Below are positions 14,867 through 23,026 of a DNA stretch of 29,783 nucleotides, piece by piece. Source of the stretch: DASSBR01 sp035688265 (GTDB taxonomy: Bacteria; Pseudomonadota; Gammaproteobacteria; Natronospirales; DASSBR01); assembly GCA_035688265.1 (NCBI GenBank), contig DASSNE010000006.1, positions 1 to 29,783 on the forward strand, given 5' to 3'. The position numbers were made by a program, and so were the translations under genes. Each line of letters opens with the position of its first letter. Position 1 is the first letter of the stretch. Below the pieces are notes generated by a model, which was not told the DNA's origin, searched no databases, and saw only the letters and a program-made list of their open reading frames with translations.

Positions 14867-16000
14867 TCAATTCATCGTTAATACCGCGGCACCCTTCATT
14901 CGTCCATTGCGAAGAAGTTCCAGCGCGGTATTCGCCTCGGCAAGGCCGAAGCATTCAACTTCGGTCCTGACGGGTATGCAGGGTGCCAGCGCCAAAAATT
15001 CCGTGGCGTCGTGGCGGGTGAGATTGGCAACCGAGCGCAACTGCCTTTCTCCCCACAGAATGCGATAGGGAAAGCTTGGTATATCGCTCATGTGAATACC
15101 GGCGCACACGGCGATACCACCCTTGCGCACCGCGCTTAGCGCCTGCGGCACCAGCGATCCGACCGGGGCAAAAATAATCGCGGCGTCTAATTCAACCTCC
15201 GGATTCCGATCGGATCCTCCTGCCCATGTCGCGCCCAGCTGCTGCGCAAACGCCTGTGTTTGCGAGTCGCCCGGACGCGTGAACGCGTACACTTCCCGAT
15301 GTTGATGCACCGCCACCTGGGTGATGATATGCGCGGCCGCGCCGAAGCCGTAAATGCCGATCCGCCGCGCATCGCCGGTCATCTTGAGCGACCGGTAACC
15401 AATCAATCCCGCGCAAAGTAATGGGGCAGCATGCGCATCATCGTAGCGCTGATCGATTTCAAAACAGTACCGGCCGTCTGCGACCACGTACTCGGCGAAG
15501 CCGCCGTCCATTTGGTAGCCGGTAAATCGTGCCGATTCGCAAAGATTTTCTTGGTCGCGCTCGCAATAAAAACAATGCCCGCACGTGTAACCCAGCCATG
15601 GCACGCCCAGGCGGGTGCCTTGTGTCCAGTGTGTTCCATCACCAGTAGCAACCACCACGCCCACGATTTCATGACCAGGAATGAGCGGTGGAGAAATGGC
15701 CGGCAATTCGCCGTCCACCACGTGCAGGTCAGTGCGGCAAACCGCGCAGGTGCGAACCTTCAGCAGTACCTGGCCGGGACCCGGGATGGGAATCTCCCGC
15801 TCCGCCGCTCGTAACGGTTTTCCGATTTGGTGGAGAGTCATTGCTTTCATGCGTTGCCGATCGGCAGTTAAACGCTGATGGTCTTCCCTGTAGCCGGTCG
15901 TCCAGCAAGGCGCATCGCTTGCCGGGAAAGACTCGATTCCCGCCTGGTCAACCTTGTCCGTCGCTTCGCACAATTCAAAGTTATTCGTCCGCGTCTTCAT
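14867..16000 (-). CDS. Zn-dependent alcohol dehydrogenase with an N-terminal ESFPASDAP extension
   Basis: From the usual family start (ATG at 15850, MKAMTLHQIG) the protein has 327 residues. It carries the catalytic site CRTDLHVVDGELP and GHEIVGVV, an intact structural zinc lobe CGHCFYCERDQENLC, and a Rossmann domain (IGIYGFGAAAHI), as in the AdhP/AdhA-like zinc alcohol dehydrogenases. It should act on small alcohols or aldehydes with NAD(P). The frame is open upstream and encodes ESFPASDAPCWT, a motif I associate with small conserved proteobacterial proteins, so translation probably starts near 16000 (377 residues; another ATG at 16012). No Shine-Dalgarno precedes 15850, and only weak purine-rich sequence precedes 16000. 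It converges on fnr with 25 bases between and is divergent from ackA. No FNR box is seen upstream. Confidence 0.85.
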   Translation of the reverse strand: MKTRTNNFELCEATDKVDQAGIESFPASDAPCWTTGYREDHQRLTADRQRMKAMTLHQIGKPLRAAEREIPIPGPGQVLLKVRTCAVCRTDLHVVDGELPAISPPLIPGHEIVGVVVATGDGTHWTQGTRLGVPWLGYTCGHCFYCERDQENLCESARFTGYQMDGGFAEYVVADGRYCFEIDQRYDDAHAAPLLCAGLIGYRSLKMTGDARRIGIYGFGAAAHIITQVAVHQHREVYAFTRPGDSQTQAFAQQLGATWAGGSDRNPEVELDAAIIFAPVGSLVPQALSAVRKGGIAVCAGIHMSDIPSFPYRILWGERQLRSVANLTRHDATEFLALAPCIPVRTEVECFGLAEANTALELLRNGRMKGAAVLTMN

Positions 16001-16129
16001 CGCCACCGCCATGCTCGTTCTGCACACGCTACCGATAATAACGCGCTGGAGCCGGAGTGCGCAGGGGTCACACCGGTAGTCAAGCTCGGAAAGCCGAGAT
16101 ATCCTTGACATAGCTTTGCCGTGGCACAA

Positions 16130-16134
16130 GGAGG
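16130..16134 (+). promoter_or_regulatory. Ribosome binding site fixing the ackA start
   Basis: GGAGG at 16130-16134 is 8 bases before the ATG at 16143. It rules out the longer frame starting at 16116, which would place the site inside the coding sequence. Confidence 0.85.
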
Positions 16135-16142
16135 TGTCCTCC

Positions 16143-17381
16143 ATGGTCGGGATGACCAATGACAGGCTCGTGCTGACGATCAACACTGGATCGTCGAGCC
16201 TCAAATTCGTGCTGTACGCGGCAAACAAGACCCCGGTGCCGATCCTGCGGGCGCAGGTGAATCGAATCGGCGCCGCCGGCAGCCGGATACGCATTACGGG
16301 TGCGGACGGCGCCGTGCAGTTCGAGCGCGAGACCGCACTGGCGGATCATGCTGCCGCGCTCGAGGCGGTGCTCGATCAGCTGGCGCGCAACCGTGCGCTC
16401 GCGTCGCTCAAAGGCGTCGGCCACCGCATCGTGCACGGCGGTGCGCGCTATCGCGAACCGCAATGGATTACGCCGGAGCTGGTTGATGCGCTGCGCGATC
16501 TCGCGCCGCTCGATCCCGATCATGTGCCGCAGGCGCTGTGTGGCATCGACACCATCGGGCGCCGGTTTCCGGACCTGCCGCAGGCGGCGTGTTTCGACAC
16601 CGCGTTTCATGCCGGCACGCCGCCGCGCGCAGAGATGTACGCGTTGCCGCGCCGCTTCTACGAGGCCGGCATCCGCCATTTCGGCTTTCACGGCCTGTCC
16701 TACGAATACATCGTCGCAGTGCTGCGCGAACGCGAACCCGCGCTGGCCGACGGCCGCCTCATCGTCGCCCATCTCGGCAACGGCGCGAGCGTCGCGGCGA
16801 TCCGCAACGGCCGCAGCATCGACACCAGCATGGGCTACACACCGGCCGCGGGGCTCGTCATGAGCACGCGCTGCGGCGACATCGATCCCGGCGTGCTGCT
16901 GGATCTCGCGCAGCAGCGCGGCATGGACACGGACGCGATCAACCGCCTCATCAATCACGAGTCGGGGCTGCTCGGCGTCTCGCAACGCAGCGCCGACATG
17001 CGCGATCTGCTGGAAGCCGAGATGAGCGACTCGAAGGCCGCCGAAGCCATCGACATGTTCTGCTACCGCGCGCGCAAGTACATCGGCGCCTACGCGGCCG
17101 CGCTCGGCGGTCTCGACGCGCTGGTCTTTACCGGCGGCATCGGTGAGCACGCCGCGACGATTCGGGAGCGCATTTGCGCCGGTCTCGAATTTCTCGGCAT
17201 CAAGCTGGATGCAACGCGCAACCACGCCGCCGCGACCGTTATTTCGACCGACGACAGCCCGGTTCACGTCCGCGTAATGGAAACCGACGAGAACCTGATG
17301 ATCGCCCGCCACACCGTTGAGCTATTGAACGGAGGATGCCATGTTCGATTTCAACACCGAATTGTCGACTGCCGTCGCTGA
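16143..17381 (+). CDS. ackA: Acetate kinase
   Basis: 412 residues, normal for AckA, a cytoplasmic enzyme interconverting acetyl phosphate plus ADP with acetate plus ATP. The ASKHA motifs are clear: NTGSSSLKFVLY near the N-terminus, GHRIVHGG, FDTAFHAGTP, HLGNGASVAAI, and DTSMGYTPAAGLVMSTRCGDIDPG, which carries the catalytic and phosphate-binding residues. FTGGIGEHAATIRE lies near the C-terminus. The last 41 bases overlap the phosphoketolase gene in another frame, and GGAGG for that gene is inside ackA. The operon order ackA-xfp-pgl places ATP formation directly with acetyl-phosphate production. TTGACA at 16104 resembles a -35 but no good -10 follows, so the promoter is unassigned. Confidence 0.96.
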   Translation: MVGMTNDRLVLTINTGSSSLKFVLYAANKTPVPILRAQVNRIGAAGSRIRITGADGAVQFERETALADHAAALEAVLDQLARNRALASLKGVGHRIVHGGARYREPQWITPELVDALRDLAPLDPDHVPQALCGIDTIGRRFPDLPQAACFDTAFHAGTPPRAEMYALPRRFYEAGIRHFGFHGLSYEYIVAVLREREPALADGRLIVAHLGNGASVAAIRNGRSIDTSMGYTPAAGLVMSTRCGDIDPGVLLDLAQQRGMDTDAINRLINHESGLLGVSQRSADMRDLLEAEMSDSKAAEAIDMFCYRARKYIGAYAAALGGLDALVFTGGIGEHAATIRERICAGLEFLGIKLDATRNHAAATVISTDDSPVHVRVMETDENLMIARHTVELLNGGCHVRFQHRIVDCRR

Positions 17382-19836
17382 TGGCGATGCCCCGCCGCAT
17401 GTGCAGACCACGGAAGGCCCGCTGACACCCGACCTGCTCGCACGGATGCAACGCTACTGGCAGGCCGCCAACTACCTGACCGTCGGCCAGATTTACCTGC
17501 AGGACAATGCGCTGCTGCGCGAACCGCTCAAAGTCGACGACATCAAGACGCGGCTGCTGGGCCACTGGGGCACCTCGCCCGGCCTGAGCTTCGTTTACAC
17601 GCATCTCAACCGGCTGATTCGCGAGCACGACGTTGACATGATCTACGTCACCGGCCCCGGCCACGGCGGGCCGGCTCTCAACGCGCACGCGTGGCTCGAA
17701 GGCAGCTACAGCGAAGCCTATCCCGACATCAGCCGTGACGCGCACGGCATCCGGCTGCTGTTCCGCCAGTTCTCGACGCCCGGCGGCGTATCGAGCCACT
17801 GTGGCCCGCACCTGCCGGGGTCGATCAACGAGGGCGGCGAACTCGGTTACTCGCTGCTGCACGCACAGGGCGCGGTGCTCGACAATCCCGACCTGATCGC
17901 CGCCTGCGTGATCGGCGACGGCGAAGCCGAAACCGGCCCGCTGGCCGGAAGCTGGAAAGGCCACCGCTTTCTCAACCCGACGCGCGACGGCGCGGTGCTG
18001 CCGATCCTGCACCTCAACGGCTACAAGATCGCCGGGCCGACCGTGCAGGGACGCACCGAGGATGACAAGCTGCGGCAACTGTATCGGGGACTCGGTTACG
18101 AACCGTACTTCGTCGAAGGCGACGAACCGCCGCGCGTACACCAGGCTTTCGCCGCCGCGCTGGACCGCAGCTACAGCGAAATTCGCGCGCTTCAGGACGA
18201 GGCGCGCCGCCACGGCCTCGACCGCGAGCTGCGCTGGCCGATGATCGTACTGCGTACGCCGAAGGGGTGGACCGGTCCGAAGGAAGTCGACGGCCTGCCG
18301 ATCCAGGGCACGTTTCGCTCCCACCAGGTGCCGCTCGCGACGGTGCGCGAAAATCCCGAGCATCTCAAGATGCTCGAAGCCTGGCTCGAGAGCTATGAAC
18401 CCGACACGCTGTTCGACGACGACGGCCGCCTCATCGATGAACTGGCCGCGCTCGCGCCGGACGGCGACCGGCGCATGGGCGCCAATCCGCACGCCAACGG
18501 CGGGCGGCTGCTGAAGGAACTGACGCTGCCGACCACCGACGAATACGCACTCAAGGTGCCGCATCCGGGCGAAGTGGGCGCTGAGGCGCCGCGCTCGCTG
18601 GGCAGATTCTTTCGCGACATCTTCAGGGCCAACGCCGACAACTTCCGCCTGTTCTGCCCGGACGAAACCAACTCCAACCGCCTGAACGCGGTGTTCGAGG
18701 CGACCGACCGGATGAGCTTCGGCCCGACGGTATCGATCGACGACAGCATCGGTCCCGACGGGCGCGTGATGGAAGTGTTGAGCGAACACTGCTGCGAAGG
18801 CTGGCTCGAAGGCTACGTACTCACCGGCCGCCACGGCGTGTTCGTCTCTTACGAGGCGTTCGCGCAGATCGTCGATTCGATGGCGACGCAGCACGCCAAG
18901 TGGCTGTCGCACAGCCGCGAGCACGCGTGGCGCAAGCCGGTTGCGTCGCTCAATATCTTTCTCAGCAGCCACGCCTGGCGCAGCGACCACAACGGCTTCA
19001 GCCATCAGGCGCCCGGCTTCGTGGACAACGCGCTCGCGCGGCGCAGCGAGGTGATCCGCATTTACTATCCGCCGGACGCCAACTGTCTGCTGACCGTATA
19101 CGACCACTGCCTGCGCGCGCACAACACGATCAACATCGTGACCTGCGGCAAGCAGCTCGCGTTGCAATGGCTCGACATGGCCCGGGCGCGGGAACATTGC
19201 GCGCAGGGCGCGTCGCGCTGGGCGTTCGCGAGCAACGACGACGGCGCCGAACCGGACATCGTGCTCGCCTGCGTCGGAGATGTACCAACGCAGGAAACCT
19301 GCGCCGCGGCATGGCTGCTGCAAAAGCATGTGCCGGAACTGCGCATGCGCGTCGTCAACGTCGTCGATCTCGGCGTGCTGATGCATCCGCGCCTGCACCC
19401 GCGCGGCATGGACGACGCCGCGTTCGAAAGCCTGTTCACCCACGCCACCGATGTCATCGTCGCCTATCACGGCTATACTTGGGCGATTCACAGCATGGTG
19501 CACGGCCGGGCCAACGAAGCGCGCTTTCACGTGCGCGGTTTCATCGACGAAGGCACGACCACGACGCCATTCGACATGGTGGTGCTCAACGGAATCAGCC
19601 GCTACCACCTCGCGATCGAGGCGCTGAAATACGTGCCGCGGCTGCGCTCGAAAACCGCCGGCGCAATCGACCTGTTCAACAGCAAGCTGCGCGAGCATCG
19701 CAGCTACATCCGGGAGCATTTTACCGACATGCCCGACATCGCCAACTGGCACTGGACCCGCGACTTTCATCAACCGGAGGAGCCGCCGGCGATTGCCGAA
19801 GTACAGCCGCGGCCGGTGCAATTCACGGACGCCTGA
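17341..19836 (+). CDS. xfp: Xylulose-5-phosphate/fructose-6-phosphate phosphoketolase
   Basis: 831 residues, typical of the family. This thiamine-diphosphate enzyme splits xylulose 5-phosphate (and often fructose 6-phosphate) with phosphate into acetyl phosphate plus glyceraldehyde 3-phosphate (or erythrose 4-phosphate). Visible motifs include VTGPGHGGPALNAHAWLEG, EGGELGYSLLHA, and the TPP-binding GDGEAETGPLA near residue 193 followed by HLNGYKIAGPT. Later come SEHCCEGWLEGY and HQAPGFVDN. The ATG at 17341 has GGAGG 6 bases upstream and lies inside the end of ackA. Its stop overlaps the pgl ATG (TGATG), so all three genes are translationally linked. The product is consumed by the acetate kinase encoded upstream. 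Confidence 0.97.
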   Translation: MFDFNTELSTAVADGDAPPHVQTTEGPLTPDLLARMQRYWQAANYLTVGQIYLQDNALLREPLKVDDIKTRLLGHWGTSPGLSFVYTHLNRLIREHDVDMIYVTGPGHGGPALNAHAWLEGSYSEAYPDISRDAHGIRLLFRQFSTPGGVSSHCGPHLPGSINEGGELGYSLLHAQGAVLDNPDLIAACVIGDGEAETGPLAGSWKGHRFLNPTRDGAVLPILHLNGYKIAGPTVQGRTEDDKLRQLYRGLGYEPYFVEGDEPPRVHQAFAAALDRSYSEIRALQDEARRHGLDRELRWPMIVLRTPKGWTGPKEVDGLPIQGTFRSHQVPLATVRENPEHLKMLEAWLESYEPDTLFDDDGRLIDELAALAPDGDRRMGANPHANGGRLLKELTLPTTDEYALKVPHPGEVGAEAPRSLGRFFRDIFRANADNFRLFCPDETNSNRLNAVFEATDRMSFGPTVSIDDSIGPDGRVMEVLSEHCCEGWLEGYVLTGRHGVFVSYEAFAQIVDSMATQHAKWLSHSREHAWRKPVASLNIFLSSHAWRSDHNGFSHQAPGFVDNALARRSEVIRIYYPPDANCLLTVYDHCLRAHNTINIVTCGKQLALQWLDMARAREHCAQGASRWAFASNDDGAEPDIVLACVGDVPTQETCAAAWLLQKHVPELRMRVVNVVDLGVLMHPRLHPRGMDDAAFESLFTHATDVIVAYHGYTWAIHSMVHGRANEARFHVRGFIDEGTTTTPFDMVVLNGISRYHLAIEALKYVPRLRSKTAGAIDLFNSKLREHRSYIREHFTDMPDIANWHWTRDFHQPEEPPAIAEVQPRPVQFTDA

Positions 19837-20537
19837 TGGAACTCACCGTCCTGCCGGACATCAGGATGACTGCCCGCTACGCCGCCGCGTATATCGCGGA
19901 ACAGGCGCGCGAAAGCATTGCCGCCCGCAGCCGGTTCATCCTCGCGCTGAGCGGCGGTGAAACGCCGCGGCCGATGCTCGATGCACTGGCAGACGAAGAC
20001 CTCGATTGGGGCCGGGTCCACGTGGTGCAGGTCGACGAGCGTTTTGCGCCGACGGGACATCCCGACCGCAACCTGACGCTGTTGCGGCAAACGCTGCTCG
20101 CGAAGGCGGCGCTGTCACCCGATCACGTATATCCGATGCCCGTGGAGAATGATGACGATCCGGCCGCGGCGGCCGGGGAGTACGCAGGGCAGCTGGAGGA
20201 AATCGCCGGTACGCCGGCCGTCATCGACCTGGTGCATCTCGGCCTGGGCGGCGACGGCCACACGGCGTCGCTGGTACCGGGTGATGCCGCTCTCGAGATC
20301 GCCGACGCGGACGTCGCCATTACCGGCCTTTACAAAGGCCGCCGGCGGATGACGCTGACGTATCCGATCCTCAATCGCGCCCGCTGCGTCCTGTGGCTGG
20401 TATCGGGCGCATCGAAAGCCGCGATGCTTGCACGACTGCGCGCCGGGGACGGCGGGATTCCCGCCGGTCGTATTGCTGCCGAAAATGCGGTCGTCTTCGC
20501 CGATCGCGACGCCGCGCCGGACGCCGCGCCCGCCTAA
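19836..20537 (+). CDS. pgl: 6-phosphogluconolactonase
   Basis: 233 residues, DevB/Pgl type. It hydrolyses 6-phosphoglucono-lactone to 6-phosphogluconate in the oxidative pentose phosphate pathway. Motifs: LALSGGETPRPML (about residues 38-50), VVQVDERFAPTGHPDRN, and LGLGGDGHTASLVPG, the usual active-site segments. The ATG overlaps the phosphoketolase stop by one base, so the start is secure; the frame is open far upstream only because it shadows xfp. The gene converges on zwf, whose product supplies its substrate, and the two stop codons overlap by four bases with no terminator between them. Confidence 0.95.
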   Translation: MELTVLPDIRMTARYAAAYIAEQARESIAARSRFILALSGGETPRPMLDALADEDLDWGRVHVVQVDERFAPTGHPDRNLTLLRQTLLAKAALSPDHVYPMPVENDDDPAAAAGEYAGQLEEIAGTPAVIDLVHLGLGGDGHTASLVPGDAALEIADADVAITGLYKGRRRMTLTYPILNRARCVLWLVSGASKAAMLARLRAGDGGIPAGRIAAENAVVFADRDAAPDAAPA

Positions 20538-22036
20538 GTCCGAATCGTGCGCCACTGGCGCCCGTCGCGCTCCAGCAGCATGTCCGCTTCGCCCGGCCCC
20601 GCGCTACCCGCTCGATAGCGCTGCGGCTCCAGCGTCGATTCCGCCCACGCATCGAGCACCGGCTGCACCACCCTCCAGCCGGCCTCGATGTTGTCGGCGC
20701 GCTGAAACAGCGTCGCATCGCCGATCATCGCATCGTAAATCAGCGTTTCGTAACCGGTCGCCGGCGTCGCCTTGAAGTAATCGCGGTAATTGAATTTCAT
20801 GTCGACCGTGCCCATGCGCACGCCCGGCCCCGGCACCTTTGCGCTGAAACGCAGCGACACGCCCTCGTCCGGCTGAATGTGCAGAATCATGTCGTTGGGA
20901 CTCAACGCCTCGACCGGCGTGTCACGAAACAGCGCGAGCGGCGCATGCTTGAACTCGATCACGATCTCCGTGCGCCGCGCCGTCAGCGCCTTGCCGGTGC
21001 GCAGGTAAAACGGCACGCCGGCCCAGCGCCAGTTGTCGATCATCAGTTTGAGCGCGACGTAAGTTTCGGTATCGGAATCGGCCGCGACATCGGGCGCATC
21101 GCGATACGCTGCGACTTTCCTGCCGGCGACGACGCCCGCAGCGTACTGGCCGCGCACGGCGTTGCGCCGGGTTTCCTCGCCGCTCAGTTGATGCACGGCA
21201 TCCAGCACCTTGGACTTTTCCGAGCGCACCGCGTCGGCAGCAAAGCAGCTCGGCGGCTCCATCGCGGTCAGCGTCAGCAACTGGAACAGGTGATTCGGCA
21301 CCATATCGCGCAGCGCGCCGGTCGCATCGTAAAACTTCCCGCGACGTTCGACGCCGACTGTTTCCGCCACCGTAATCTGCACGTGATCGATATGGTCGCG
21401 ATTCCACACCGGCTCGAAAATGCCGTTGGCGAAACGCAGCGCCATGATGTTCTGCACCGTTTCCTTGCCGAGATAATGGTCGATGCGATAAATCTGGCTT
21501 TCGTCCAGCACGCCGAGAATTTTCTTGTCCAGCGCCTTTGCGGACTCGAGATCGTTGCCGAACGGCTTTTCGATAATGACGCGCCGAAAGCCGCCGTTGT
21601 CCCCATTCACAAGCCCGGCCTCACCGAGATGATCGACGATTTTGGAAAAGAATGACGGTGGCGTCGCAAGATAAAACAGCACGTTGCCGCCGTTGTCGTG
21701 CGCCGCGTTGATCTGCTGCAGGCGCTTGCCGAGTTTGTCGTAAGTCTCCGGCGACTCGAAGTCGCCCTCAAGGTATTCGAGCCGGTCTTCGAGCCACGAC
21801 CAGGTGTCCGCATCGATGGTCGCGGTGGCGTATTCGCGCGTGCTGTCGGCGAGGTCCCTGCGGAATGCCGCGTCGTTGAGATCCGCGCGCGCGATACCGA
21901 GCACGGTGAACTGGTCGGGCAGCAGCCCGGAGCTGGTGAGGTTGTAGAGCGCCGGTATCAGCAGCCGCCGGGCGAGATCGCCGAGCGCGCCGAAAACAAC
22001 CAGGGTGCAGGCCGGCGCCGGGGCGGCGTCAACCAC
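20534..22036 (-). CDS. zwf: Glucose-6-phosphate 1-dehydrogenase
   Basis: 500 residues from the GTG at 22036. This start has GGAGAGG 6 bases upstream and gives the same short leader before the nucleotide fold as E. coli Zwf. Upstream ATGs at 22066 and 22081 lack such a site. The enzyme oxidises glucose 6-phosphate to 6-phosphogluconolactone with NAD(P)+. Motifs: TLVVFGALGDLARRLLIPALYNL (dinucleotide fold), IEKPFGNDLESA, and the substrate-binding RIDHYLGKE near residue 180. The gene overlaps the gnd stop by 8 bases and is last in tkt-gnd-zwf. Confidence 0.96.
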   Translation of the reverse strand: MVDAAPAPACTLVVFGALGDLARRLLIPALYNLTSSGLLPDQFTVLGIARADLNDAAFRRDLADSTREYATATIDADTWSWLEDRLEYLEGDFESPETYDKLGKRLQQINAAHDNGGNVLFYLATPPSFFSKIVDHLGEAGLVNGDNGGFRRVIIEKPFGNDLESAKALDKKILGVLDESQIYRIDHYLGKETVQNIMALRFANGIFEPVWNRDHIDHVQITVAETVGVERRGKFYDATGALRDMVPNHLFQLLTLTAMEPPSCFAADAVRSEKSKVLDAVHQLSGEETRRNAVRGQYAAGVVAGRKVAAYRDAPDVAADSDTETYVALKLMIDNWRWAGVPFYLRTGKALTARRTEIVIEFKHAPLALFRDTPVEALSPNDMILHIQPDEGVSLRFSAKVPGPGVRMGTVDMKFNYRDYFKATPATGYETLIYDAMIGDATLFQRADNIEAGWRVVQPVLDAWAESTLEPQRYRAGSAGPGEADMLLERDGRQWRTIRT

Positions 22037-23024
22037 GCGTGGCCTCTCCGTGTTGGGGCTCCACATGGCCGCCGAAGCCATGCCGCATGGCCGACAGAAG
22101 TTTGTTCGCGAACGCGGCACGGTCGCGCGATCGGAAGCGCGCGAACAATGCTGCCGACAACACGTCGGCCGGTACCGCCTCGTCGATCGCCGCGTCAATC
22201 GTCCAGCGGCCTTCGCCCGAGTCCTGCACATAGCCCGAGTATTCGGCCAGCTTCTCGTCGCCGGCGAGCGCCGCGGCCGTCAAATCGAGCAGCCAGGAGC
22301 CGATCACGCTGCCGCGTCGCCAGACTTCGGCGATGTCCGGCAGGTTGAGATCGTAGCGCTGCGCTTCCGGCAATGTATCGGCGGTCGCATTCTGCAGAAT
22401 GTCGAAGCCCTCCGCGTACGCCTGCATCAGGCCGTATTCGATGCCATTGTGCACCATCTTGACGAAATGGCCGGCGCCGCTCGGCCCGCAATGCAGGTAG
22501 CCCTGCTCGGCGCGTGGATCGCGGCCATCGCGCCCGGGTGTCGCCGGAATATCGCCCTTGCCCGGCGCAAGCGTCGCGAAGATCGGGTCGAGATGCTCGA
22601 CCGCCCCGGTGTCGCCGCCGATCATCATGCAGTAGCCGCGCTCGAGCCCCCAGACACCGCCGCTGGTGCCCACATCGATATAACGGACGTCGCGCTTTGC
22701 GAGCGTTTGCGCGCGGCGAATGTCGTCCTTGAAAAACGAGTTGCCGCCGTCGATGACAATGTCGCCGGCCGACATGCATTCGCCGAGGTGCATCACCGTC
22801 GCGTCGGTGACTTCGCCGGCGGGCAGCATCACCCAGACGGCGCGCGACGCGGAGAGCTTTTTGACCACGTCGTCGAGATCGCCGGCGGCGGTTGCGCCGG
22901 TTTGCGCGAGTGCCTGGACGGCTTTCGGATCGCGATCATAGACGACGCATTTGTGGCCGCCGCGTTGCAGGCGGCGCACGATGTTGCCGCCCATGCGGCC
23001 GAGGCCGATCACACCGATTTGCAT
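22029..23024 (-). CDS. gnd: 6-phosphogluconate dehydrogenase, short (GndA-like) form
   Basis: 331 residues, the short class rather than the roughly 470-residue classical enzyme. It oxidatively decarboxylates 6-phosphogluconate to ribulose 5-phosphate. The N-terminal Rossmann motif is GVIGLGRMGGNIVRRL. The second strand ends VVYDRD with an acidic residue where NADP-specific enzymes tend to have Asn-Arg-Ser/Thr, which points to NAD preference (inference). GGNSFFKDD and GPSGAGHFVKMVHNGIEYG (catalytic Lys at about 189) follow. The ATG at 23024 has GGAG 8 bases upstream and begins two bases after the tkt stop. The frame is open upstream only as a shadow of tkt. Confidence 0.95.
   Translation of the reverse strand: MQIGVIGLGRMGGNIVRRLQRGGHKCVVYDRDPKAVQALAQTGATAAGDLDDVVKKLSASRAVWVMLPAGEVTDATVMHLGECMSAGDIVIDGGNSFFKDDIRRAQTLAKRDVRYIDVGTSGGVWGLERGYCMMIGGDTGAVEHLDPIFATLAPGKGDIPATPGRDGRDPRAEQGYLHCGPSGAGHFVKMVHNGIEYGLMQAYAEGFDILQNATADTLPEAQRYDLNLPDIAEVWRRGSVIGSWLLDLTAAALAGDEKLAEYSGYVQDSGEGRWTIDAAIDEAVPADVLSAALFARFRSRDRAAFANKLLSAMRHGFGGHVEPQHGEATRG
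22043..22049 (-). promoter_or_regulatory. Ribosome binding site selecting the zwf GTG start
   Basis: On the minus strand GGAGAGG (22049-22043) is separated by 6 bases from GTG at 22036-22034. It lies inside the end of gnd, which indicates coupled translation. Confidence 0.7.
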
Positions 23025-23026
23025 TG

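Noticed and set aside
16085..16098. Small hairpin CTCGG-AAAG-CCGAG before ackA
   Set aside because: 5-bp stem without a T-tract; not a terminator, and no evidence as an operator.
16104..16109. TTGACA as the -35 of ackA
   Set aside because: The correct spacer leads into the ribosome binding site with no -10-like sequence.
17239..19821. Very long minus-strand open frame opposite phosphoketolase
   Set aside because: Exact antisense of xfp; Arg/Val/His-rich, no domain, a product of GC-rich third positions.
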